In this document: in pieces, positions 50,464 through 57,228 of the stretch
Position numbering within the stretch: position 1 is the stretch's first letter
Layout of the letters: each line of letters opens with the position of its first letter
Source: Amycolatopsis sp. 195334CR
Lineage (GTDB): Bacteria > Actinomycetota > Actinomycetes > Mycobacteriales > Pseudonocardiaceae
Length of the DNA stretch: 64,000 nucleotides
Assembly (NCBI RefSeq): GCF_017309385.1
Contig: NZ_JAFJMJ010000003.1
Location: forward strand, 434,001 to 498,000
Direction of reading: 5' to 3'
Notes under the pieces: model-generated
The model's input: only the letters and a program-made list of their open reading frames with translations
What the model was told of the DNA's origin: nothing
Database searches by the model: none
Made by a program: the position numbers and the translations under genes

Positions 50464-51629
50464 CGCCCGGTCTCCACCAGGTGGCTGGCCTTGCCCGCGA
50501 CGGTGATCGTCCTGGCACGGCGCAGGTTGTCGTTGTAGTCGATCTCGTACACCTCTCCCGAAGCCGGGTTGTTGACGTAGGCGCGGGTGGTGTCCACCTG
50601 GATCGCGGCCCCGGTCGCGTCCGGCATCAGCGGGGTTTTCGCCCGCTCCTCACCGGTGGTTCCGTCGTAGGCGTGCAACACCCCGTCGCGGGTCAGCACG
50701 AGCAGCGGCGCGCCCTCGCCGACCGCGTTCACCGCGGCGACCGGCCCGGTTTCCACCCGCGTCCACGCCCGGCGGCTGACGTCCAGCGACCACACGGCGT
50801 TGTCCCCGGACTGGGCCGCGAGCGTGGTGCTGCCGGGGCGATGGGTGAACCGGGTCGCCCGTTCGTGTTCGTCCGGGTACGGGATCTTCTCGCCCGTGAA
50901 GGTTTTGTCCTTCTCGGTGACCAGCAACGCCCCGTCCGCGCAGCCGAACACCACCCCGCGCCGGGTGACCGCCTGGCCCTTGAGGTCCGGGCACGGGTGC
51001 TCGATGGTCGCGACCGGCTTGCCCTGACGGTCGTGGACACGCACTCCCTGCGTGCCGTCGGACGCGAGGACGTGTTCGCCGTAGGGCACCGCGGTGCTCT
51101 CGTGCGGCAGGCGGGTGATCCTTCCCAGTTCCGCGATCTCGCCCTTGTCGAGCTTCGCGCGGTCGAGCAGGATCGCCGTACCGTCCGGATAGGACAGTGC
51201 GGTCACCGCGGGATCGCTGTACGCCGCAAGCGCTTGCTTCCCCGGTACCACCCCGACTTCGCGGACGGCGGCGCGGTAGTAGTGCACGTGGTCGCCGTGG
51301 TCGACCATCCACGAGCCGCTGTCGACCACGTGGACGGCGCCGTCCTTTCCGGTGAGGTAGGCGAACCTGCCGTCGCCGGTGATGTCGCGCACCCCGTCGA
51401 CCCGGCCCACCGGGTGGACCTGTTCGGTGATCAGGTCCACCACCTGCACGGCGCCCGTTCCGGCGTCGGCCACCACCAGCCGCGACTGCGCCTCGGCGGT
51501 TTCCTCGGCGCCCTCGACATACCCGTGCGGTGCTTCCGCGGCGGGTGCGGCTTGCTCCGGTTCGGCCGCACAGGCCGCGGGCAGCACGGCCGCGATGGCG
51601 AGCAGCCCCACGCGTTTTCTGAGTTTCAT
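50460..51629 (-). CDS. AztD-like zinc metallochaperone lipoprotein (copy 2)
   Basis: 389 residues from ATG 51629. Lipobox PAAC (Cys20) after a charged n-region. An acidic/His N-terminal flexible part (APHGYVEGAEETAEAQ) and a likely zinc site in DHGDHVHYYRA, with other conserved His and Cys in ATIEHPCPDL and FGCADGALL. It has the same propeller fold as copy 1 but only modest similarity. The richer His cluster suggests it may store or sense zinc rather than repeat the first copy's task. Lies between the permease and aztC in one operon. Confidence 0.82.
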   Translation of the reverse strand: MKLRKRVGLLAIAAVLPAACAAEPEQAAPAAEAPHGYVEGAEETAEAQSRLVVADAGTGAVQVVDLITEQVHPVGRVDGVRDITGDGRFAYLTGKDGAVHVVDSGSWMVDHGDHVHYYRAAVREVGVVPGKQALAAYSDPAVTALSYPDGTAILLDRAKLDKGEIAELGRITRLPHESTAVPYGEHVLASDGTQGVRVHDRQGKPVATIEHPCPDLKGQAVTRRGVVFGCADGALLVTEKDKTFTGEKIPYPDEHERATRFTHRPGSTTLAAQSGDNAVWSLDVSRRAWTRVETGPVAAVNAVGEGAPLLVLTRDGVLHAYDGTTGEERAKTPLMPDATGAAIQVDTTRAYVNNPASGEVYEIDYNDNLRRARTITVAGKASHLVETGR

Positions 51630-52471
51630 CGCTCGATCTCCGTTGTCGGGTCAAGGAATCGCCGCCGCGCGACGGACAGCAGCGCGGAGGCGAAGAACAG
51701 CAGGACGGAGGTGGCCGCGATGCTCGCCCCGGCGGCGGTGCCCCAGTGCCAGGACACGAGCAACCCGGCCACCGTGGCCAGCACCCCCAGCAGCGCGGCG
51801 AGCAGCATGATCGTGGTGATCCGGCGGGCCCAGAAGGTCGCCGCCGCGGCCGGGGCGATGAGCAGGCCGAACACCAGCAGCGTGCCGACCACCCGGAACG
51901 ACGCGACGATGGTCAGCGTCACCAGCGCGAGCAGCACGCCGTTCGCCCAGCCGGGGCGCAGGCCCAGCGTGTGCGCCTTCCTGGCGTCGAAGGTCAGCGC
52001 GGCGAACGAGCGGAAACCCAGCAGCGACACCAGTGCCACGACGGCCAGCGTGATCCCGAGGATCCTCAGGTCGGCGGGTCCGACCGCGAGCACGTCACCG
52101 AAGAGGAAGCCGGTGAGGTCGACCGCGAACGACTGCGAATGCGAGACGATGATCACGCCGGCCGCGAGCATGCCGACGAAGAGCAGGCCGATGGTGGTGT
52201 CCTGCGAAAGCCGCCGCGACCGGCCGAGCGCGGTGACGCCGAGTGCCATCACCCCGGCGCTGAGCGCGGCCCCGAGCAGCGGGTTCACGCCGATCAGCGA
52301 GGCGATCGCGACCCCGGGCAGCATGCCGTGCGACATCGCGTCGCCGATGAAGGCCATGCCGCGCAGCACCACCCAGGTGCCGACGAGCGCGCACACCACC
52401 GACACCAGCACTCCGGCCAGCAGCGCACGCTGCACGAACGACACCTCGAAGGGGATGAGCAACCAGTCCAC
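51626..52471 (-). CDS. aztB: Zinc ABC transporter permease
   Basis: 281 residues from GTG 52471, chosen because a -10 box TATAGT (52484-52479, minus) puts the transcript start on this codon, giving a leaderless mRNA. An upstream ATG at 52501 lies inside the Zur box and is less likely. Multi-spanning, with SVVCALVGTWVVLRGMAFIG, DAMSHGMLPGVAIA and the family HSQSFAVDLTGFLFGDVLAV. First gene of the minus-strand azt operon. Confidence 0.9.
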   Translation of the reverse strand: MDWLLIPFEVSFVQRALLAGVLVSVVCALVGTWVVLRGMAFIGDAMSHGMLPGVAIASLIGVNPLLGAALSAGVMALGVTALGRSRRLSQDTTIGLLFVGMLAAGVIIVSHSQSFAVDLTGFLFGDVLAVGPADLRILGITLAVVALVSLLGFRSFAALTFDARKAHTLGLRPGWANGVLLALVTLTIVASFRVVGTLLVFGLLIAPAAAATFWARRITTIMLLAALLGVLATVAGLLVSWHWGTAAGASIAATSVLLFFASALLSVARRRFLDPTTEIER

Positions 52472-52485
52472 ACGGGACACTATAG

Positions 52486-52506
52486 TGGTAATGATTGTCA
52501 TTATCT
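52486..52506. promoter_or_regulatory. Zur box between divergent aztB and aztA
   Basis: TGGTAATGATTGTCATTATCT with a perfect TAATGA-TTG-TCATTA core (52489-52503), close to the actinobacterial Zur consensus. It lies directly upstream of the aztB -10 box and 14 bp before the aztA ATG, so one zinc-bound Zur dimer can silence both operons. Confidence 0.85.
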
Positions 52507-52519
52507 TGGGCGGTGTCAG

Positions 52520-53221
52520 ATGAGCGAGAACGTGGCGGCGGTCACCCTGGGTGAAGTACGCGCGGGTTATGACCACCGGGAGGTGCTCCGCGGAGTGACG
52601 GCGGTGGTGCCGGAAGGCCGCCTCACGGCGGTCGTCGGGGCGAACGGAGCCGGGAAGTCGTCCCTGCTCAACGTGATCGCCGGGGTGCTACCGGCCTCGT
52701 CGGGCACGGTGACACGGGGGGCGGCCCGCCCCGCGTACGTGACCCAGCACAGCGAGGTCTCCGACGCGCTGCCGATCACTGTGCGTGCCACCGTGGCCAT
52801 GGGCCGCTGGGCCCACCGCGGCCCCTGGCGGCGACTGACCACAAAGGACCGCGCGGTGGTCGAGGAGTGCCTGGGGCGCCTGGACATCACCTCGATCGCG
52901 CACCGCAGACTCGGCACCCTCTCCGGCGGCCAGCGGCAACGGGCGCTGGTGGCGCAGGGCCTGGCGCAGCAGTCGGGCCTGCTGCTGCTCGACGAACCGG
53001 CGGCCGGACTGGACCTGCGTGCGCGAACCCTGATCGACGAGGCCCTGACCGCCACCCGCCGCGACGGCGTGACGATCGTGCGGGTCACCCACGATCTCGC
53101 CGTCGCCGAGCGGGCGGATCACTGCCTGCTACTGCGGGACGGGAGGCTCGTCGCCGAAGGCGCGCCCCGCTCGGTGCTGACCGCTGACCGAGTAGCCGAC
53201 GCCTGGGGCGTCCCCCGATAG
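52520..53221 (+). CDS. aztA: Zinc ABC transporter ATP-binding protein
   Basis: 233 residues from ATG 52520. Walker A GANGAGKSS, signature TLSGGQRQRALVAQG, Walker B LLLLDEPAAGLDL and H-loop VTHDLAV. Transcribed away from aztB although both parts must assemble into one transporter; the shared Zur box coordinates them. Ends at a repeat-rich convergent junction. Confidence 0.9.
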   Translation: MSENVAAVTLGEVRAGYDHREVLRGVTAVVPEGRLTAVVGANGAGKSSLLNVIAGVLPASSGTVTRGAARPAYVTQHSEVSDALPITVRATVAMGRWAHRGPWRRLTTKDRAVVEECLGRLDITSIAHRRLGTLSGGQRQRALVAQGLAQQSGLLLLDEPAAGLDLRARTLIDEALTATRRDGVTIVRVTHDLAVAERADHCLLLRDGRLVAEGAPRSVLTADRVADAWGVPR

Positions 53222-53236
53222 ACCAGGCCGCGCCGT

Positions 53237-53424
53237 CCACGGTGCACACACGGGGAGCCGAGGCCTCCATGGTGCGCGGTCCGCCCGCGGCTTTCACAGT
53301 CAGGCCGGGATGTCCACGGCGCGCACAGTCAAGCTGGAGCGCCCACGGCGCGCACGGTCCGCCCGGGCCTTCACAGTGCGCACGGTCAAGCCGGAGCGTC
53401 CACGGCGCGCGCGGTCCGCCCGGT
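53237..53424. repeat. Degenerate tandem copies of a gene 3' end
   Basis: A unit beginning TCA(A/G)GC and containing CCACGGCGCGCACGGTC recurs: 29 bp at 53300-53328, 57 bp at 53329-53385, the in-gene copy from 53386 (stop codon of the DinB-like gene), and a more diverged stretch at 53237-53299. The sub-period is about 28-29 bp. The copies derive from the 3' end of the DinB-like gene and fill the whole aztA/DinB gap. Confidence 0.7.
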
Positions 53425-53994
53425 GGCGAGCAGCAGCAGGTCCGAGACGGTGCCCCGGATCTCCTGGGCCCCGTCGCCGCCGGTCCATTCCCGGTCGGTG
53501 GCGATGAGCCGGGTGCCGGGCAGGCGCTTCCGCGCGCCGTAGAACCGCGCGTTCCAGACGAACTCGAGCGCCTCGACAGCCGCGTCGAGTGGCATCGGGC
53601 GCGGCCTGCCCAGCGGCCGGGCGACGTCCTGCCCGTGAATGAGCGCGTCGACCAGCGGATCGAACGGGCTCGCCCCGAGTGTGAGGTGCCGGGAGTCAGC
53701 CGTCTCGCGGAGCTGGGCAACCAGTTCCGCGGGCGTGAACCGGGCGGCGCGATCCCGCGCGAGCACGTCGAACATCCGGTGCACGCTGCCACGCGAGCGC
53801 AACACGCCCTTGACGGTGAGCCGGAGGGACATGCGCGTGGACAACGTCATGTGCGCGGCGACATCACGCACCGTCCAGCCGTCGCAGAGGGACGGCACCT
53901 GCCACTCGTGCTCGTCCAGGCTTTCGAGGAAGTCGGCGAGGCCGAGCCGCTCGGCCTTGACCCAGGCGTGGACCTTGTCGTTGTTGTTCCGCAC
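53386..53994 (-). CDS. DinB/maleylpyruvate isomerase-family protein
   Basis: 202 residues from GTG 53994, with AGGGAG upstream. N-terminal helical bundle with the family pattern ESLDEHEWQVPSLCDGWTVR, DVAAHMTLSTRM and DALIHGQDVARPLG; the His residues at HMT and HGQD plus an earlier His can bind a metal. Family members are mycothiol-dependent isomerases or transferases. Its 3' end is the source of the tandem repeats at 53237-53424. Confidence 0.85.
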   Translation of the reverse strand: MRNNNDKVHAWVKAERLGLADFLESLDEHEWQVPSLCDGWTVRDVAAHMTLSTRMSLRLTVKGVLRSRGSVHRMFDVLARDRAARFTPAELVAQLRETADSRHLTLGASPFDPLVDALIHGQDVARPLGRPRPMPLDAAVEALEFVWNARFYGARKRLPGTRLIATDREWTGGDGAQEIRGTVSDLLLLATGRTARAVDAPA

Positions 53995-54086
53995 GGTGCG
54001 CTCCCTGTTGTCGGCTGCTCGTTCGCTGTCACTACGAACGAGCCACCGGCGGAAGGACACTCGCCCAGAAATTTCCCGCGGTCGTT

Positions 54087-54698
54087 TCAGCGAATGCCGG
54101 CGAGGCCGAAGAACTCCTGCCGCGACCGGGCGTCCTCCCGCAGCACGCCGTGCAGCGCCGAGGTGACGGTGCTCGACCCGGTGGCCCGCACCCCGCGCAA
54201 CGACATGCACATGTGCTCGGCCTCGATCACCACGCCCACACCCTGGGGCGCCAGGTTCTGCTGCAGCCAGTCGGCCACCTGCTTGGTCAGGCGTTCCTGC
54301 ACCTGGAGGTCGCGGGCGTACAGCTCGACCACGCGGGCCAGCTTCGACAGGCCGAGGATGCGCTCGCCGGGCAGATAGCCCACGTGCGCCACCCCGTGGA
54401 ACGGCAGCATGTGGTGCTGGCACAGCGACTGCACCGGGATGTCGCGGGCCAGGACGAGCTCGTCGTAGCCCTCGTCGTTCGGGAAGGTGGTCAGGTTGAA
54501 TTCGCGCGGGGTGAGCATTTCGCCGTACGCGTCGGCGACCCGCCTCGGCGTGTCGGCCAGGTGCTCCGACTCCGGATCCTGCCCCAGCGCGACCAGCAGA
54601 TCCGCCACGGCGCGCTGCGCCGCCTCCGGATCGATGCCGGTCCGCCCGGACACCACCCGCAGCTGGCGGTGCGGTCCCGCCGAGATCGGCGCGGCCAT
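54087..54698 (-). CDS. folE: GTP cyclohydrolase I
   Basis: 203 residues from ATG 54698, with GAAGGAGG upstream. Zinc ligands Cys and His in VQSLCQHHMLPFHG and Cys in EAEHMCMSLRGV are intact. PGERILGLSKLARVVELYA and LQVQERLTKQVADWL are family blocks. It turns GTP into dihydroneopterin triphosphate, the first step to folate and pterins. It has no folate gene neighbours, so it may serve a special pterin demand. Zinc-dependent type, not the zinc-free FolE2 type. Confidence 0.93.
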   Translation of the reverse strand: MAAPISAGPHRQLRVVSGRTGIDPEAAQRAVADLLVALGQDPESEHLADTPRRVADAYGEMLTPREFNLTTFPNDEGYDELVLARDIPVQSLCQHHMLPFHGVAHVGYLPGERILGLSKLARVVELYARDLQVQERLTKQVADWLQQNLAPQGVGVVIEAEHMCMSLRGVRATGSSTVTSALHGVLREDARSRQEFFGLAGIR

Positions 54699-54728
54699 AG
54701 GTCCTCCTTCTAACAACAACTCACGCTA

Positions 54729-54758
54729 ACCTTAGAACCACCGAGCCAATTCAGTCAA
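54729..54758 (-). promoter_or_regulatory. Promoter of folE
   Basis: Minus strand -35 TTGACT (54758-54753), 18-bp spacer, -10 TAAGGT (54734-54729), about 30 bp before the folE start. It shares the short divergent gap with the SufR-like regulator, which could bind over it. Confidence 0.45.
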
Positions 54759-54776
54759 CGGAGATCGTTTTTAGAG

Positions 54777-55463
54777 ATGGACCACACCTCTCGCGCCGCC
54801 CAGGTCGCCGCGGTCGCCGCACTCGACGAGCCGACCCGCCGCCGGTTGTACGACCTCGTCGTGCGCCGGCCCGACCCGGTCAGCCGGGACGAAGCCGCCG
54901 AAGCGGTGCGGTTGCCGCGCACCACCGTCGCCTTCCACCTCGACCGCCTCGTCGACGACGGCCTGCTCGACGTCGTCTACGAACGCCGCACCGGTCGCAG
55001 CGGCCCGGGGGCGGGACGTCCGGCCAAGCTGTACCGCCGCTCGTCGCGGCAGATCGCCGTCTCCCTGCCCGACCGCCGCTACGAACTCGCCGGCCGCCTG
55101 CTCGCCGACTCCCTGCAAGAAGCCGAAACCACCGGCGCTTCACCTCGCACCGTTCTGGACCGGCGCGCCCGCGAACTGGGCCGGGAGCTTGGCCAGGCAG
55201 CCCATACCGACCCGCCCGCCGACGACCCGGTGATGCACGCACTCGACCGATTTGGCTTCGAACCCCGGCGCACCGGCACCACCATCATGCTCGGCAACTG
55301 CCCGTTCCACAGCCTCGCGGTGCACCAGACCGAACTGGTCTGCGGCATGAACCTCCGTCTGTTGCAAGGAGTTCTAGACGGCCTCGCGTCCACCGGCCTG
55401 ACCGCCCGCCTCGACGCGGCCGCGGGCCACTGCTGCGTGCGCATCACCCCGGAAAAGAAGTAG
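54777..55463 (+). CDS. SufR-like HTH regulator with C-terminal cysteine cluster
   Basis: 228 residues from ATG 54777. N-terminal winged helix: VAALDEPTRRRLYDLVVRR, then VRLPRTTVAFHLDRLVDDG. C-terminal half carries GNCPFHSLAVHQTELVCGMN and AAAGHCCVRI, the Cys pattern by which SufR/Rv1460-type repressors hold an iron-sulfur cluster. It may sense iron-sulfur status, oxygen or nitric oxide. There is no suf operon here. It diverges from folE, its probable target. Confidence 0.78.
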   Translation: MDHTSRAAQVAAVAALDEPTRRRLYDLVVRRPDPVSRDEAAEAVRLPRTTVAFHLDRLVDDGLLDVVYERRTGRSGPGAGRPAKLYRRSSRQIAVSLPDRRYELAGRLLADSLQEAETTGASPRTVLDRRARELGRELGQAAHTDPPADDPVMHALDRFGFEPRRTGTTIMLGNCPFHSLAVHQTELVCGMNLRLLQGVLDGLASTGLTARLDAAAGHCCVRITPEKK

Positions 55464-55629
55464 AGCGGCGCCCTCGTCCGTCGTTACCGTGCAGCCGGAC
55501 CTGTCGGCTGAGCGAGGACGTGCCGTTGTACCACCTGTGAGACCTCCCAAGCGCTGATCTCGTCGCGCGTCGCGCCCTGAGCGCCGCGCTTCTTCTTGCT
55601 GCGGACTTCTCACAGAACGGTGTACTTCT

Positions 55630-56178
55630 GTGCTCAATCATTGGCTTGTCATGCCCACGCGCCTGCCCTTGGTCCAGCGCCGTTGCCACGCCTGCGCGTC
55701 CGACCGATTCCGGGCGAGCGGCAGGTTCCGGGTCAACGCCAACCACAAGCGCATCGATGCCTGGCTGCTCGTGCGCTGCACCGAATGCGGGGACACGGTG
55801 AAGCTCACCCTCTTCGAACGGCTGAACGTGCGCTCCATCCGCCCCGACCTGCTGAACCGCCTGCACGACAACGATCTCGGCCTCGTCGTCGCGCTGTTGC
55901 AGGACCCGGCCGTGCAGCACCGCAACCGCATCACGCTCGACTGGGGCGGCACCTGGCGCCTGGACACCGGCGGTACCGGTCATCTTGATCGCGAGGTGAT
56001 CGACGTGTCGGTCCGCTTCGCCGCCCGGATCCCGGTCCGCCCGGTACGCCTGATCGCCGAGGGTTGCCGCCTCCCGCGGGCGGAGGTCGAAAGGCTTTTG
56101 ACAGAAGGAAAACTCGTCTCGGCGGTGCGCCTGAACACCACGCTCTCCAACGATTTCACCTTCACGCTGAAACGCTGA
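55630..56178 (+). CDS. DUF1062 domain protein with zinc-ribbon-like cysteines
   Basis: 182 residues from GTG 55630; the stretch MLNHWLVMPTRLPLVQ matches the family's N-terminus, so this start is favoured over ATG 55651. Two CxxC pairs (RRCHACAS and VRCTECGD) suggest a zinc ribbon, joined by FRVNANHKRIDAWLL. The C-terminal LPRAEVERLLTEGKL resembles an S4-like or small RNA-binding helix pair. Function is unknown. Ends at a strong bidirectional terminator. Confidence 0.8.
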   Translation: MLNHWLVMPTRLPLVQRRCHACASDRFRASGRFRVNANHKRIDAWLLVRCTECGDTVKLTLFERLNVRSIRPDLLNRLHDNDLGLVVALLQDPAVQHRNRITLDWGGTWRLDTGGTGHLDREVIDVSVRFAARIPVRPVRLIAEGCRLPRAEVERLLTEGKLVSAVRLNTTLSNDFTFTLKR

Positions 56179-56182
56179 CCCG

Positions 56183-56217
56183 TTCCCGGGGCCTGTCCAG
56201 CGAACAGGCCCCGGGAA
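56183..56217. terminator. 14-bp bidirectional terminator
   Basis: TTCCCGGGGCCTGT (56183-56196) pairs perfectly with ACAGGCCCCGGGAA (56204-56217) around a 7-nt loop. It fills the gap between the convergent DUF1062 and macro domain genes and begins 4 bp after the first stop. Confidence 0.9.
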
Positions 56218-56220
56218 TCA

Positions 56221-56700
56221 TCACGGCATGTCGTAAACGGTGACGGGAATCCCTCTGCCGACGAGCTCACCGGTGATGAGCGATTCGATCTGCTCCCAAC
56301 AACCTCCAGCCAAGCCAACACCGATCCGGGGCAGGTGGACGCTGGCACTGAGGCGGCCGGCCTGCGCGGCGAGATGGCGCAGGCACAACCGGACCGCGTC
56401 GTACCGAATGGGCGGCCCAGTACTGCGGCTGGTCTTGATGCCGTGCTGGCCAATCATGTTGGCCACCCAGAGTTCGGGCGCGACCTGGACGAGTTGGGTC
56501 GCTCCAAGCCCGAAGTCGTTGCCACCCCGGTCGCGATACCAACGGCGGTAAGCGGCCTCGGGCTCCGGCCACCGCCGGGAGACCGCCAGCACGAAGCCCC
56601 TGCCCCACCCGCCCCGGTCATTGCAGATGTGGGCGATGACCTTGGGCCCCTCGGCCGAGGGACTCGTCGCGTCGCCGGTCACCCAGCGGATCTCCACCAT
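56221..56700 (-). CDS. Macro domain (ADP-ribose-binding, TARG1-like) protein
   Basis: 159 residues from ATG 56700. Single macro domain: IAHICNDRGGWGRGFVLAVS is the ADP-ribose loop, followed by IRYDAVRLCLRHLAAQ and LPRIGVGLAGGCWEQIESLI as the second binding loop. This matches the small ADP-ribose deacylase/O-acetyl-ADP-ribose family. It removes or reads ADP-ribose; no partner ADP-ribosyltransferase is next to it. Confidence 0.85.
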   Translation of the reverse strand: MVEIRWVTGDATSPSAEGPKVIAHICNDRGGWGRGFVLAVSRRWPEPEAAYRRWYRDRGGNDFGLGATQLVQVAPELWVANMIGQHGIKTSRSTGPPIRYDAVRLCLRHLAAQAGRLSASVHLPRIGVGLAGGCWEQIESLITGELVGRGIPVTVYDMP

Positions 56701-56922
56701 GATCGGGACCATAACCACGCACACCGACAAAACCGGCCCTCCCTGTTGGGCGGCCTTGTCGCGCCGCCCGGACAACGACCACGTCCTCCGGGCCCCCGCA
56801 CCGCTACCGGTCTCGTTTTTCGTTGGCAGGAAAAGCATCCGCCCCCCGGCATCGGTACCGCGCTGGCAGACTCCGACCAAATCGCATTACCGAAGCCCCG
56901 CACTGGGTCAGCTCGCCCGGCC

Positions 56923-57228
56923 CAGCCCGAGATCGCACCTTATGGAGCCTGGACCTCACCCATCACCGCCGCGGACGTCGCCGCCGCCGGGAACACGCCC
57001 CAGTGGCTCGACGTCGTCGACGGCGAAGTCTGGTGGGCCGAAGCCCGGCCCGGCGAAAGCGGGCGCGTCGCACTGGTCAAGGCCGGCCCCGCCGGCACCG
57101 TCGAAGAACTCCTCCCCGCGCCGTGGAACGCCCGCAACCGCGTCCACGAATACGGCGGCAGGCCCTGGCTCGCCGTGCGAGCCGGGCGTCTGTCTAGGGC
57201 CTGCCTTGGTTCTGCGGCTCGGTTCTAA
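56923..57228 (+). pseudogene. N-terminal remnant of an S9-family peptidase
   Basis: In one frame the segment IAPYGAWTSPITAADVAAAG, VDGEVWWAEARPGESGRVAL and PWNARNRVHEYGGRPWLAV matches the start of prolyl-oligopeptidase-family (S9) proteins. It then runs into unrelated codons and a stop at 57226-57228. The remaining ~550 residues, including the hydrolase domain, are missing. No start codon with a ribosome site was found. The break lies against the ABC permease gene's stop. Confidence 0.6.

Noticed and set aside
53237..53424. CRISPR-like array
   Set aside because: Units are degenerate, adjacent, lack unique spacers and derive from the neighbouring gene end.
54087..54698. folE as a member of the Zur regulon with azt
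   Set aside because: It is the zinc-dependent type and no Zur box is seen upstream; the closeness to azt is probably chance.
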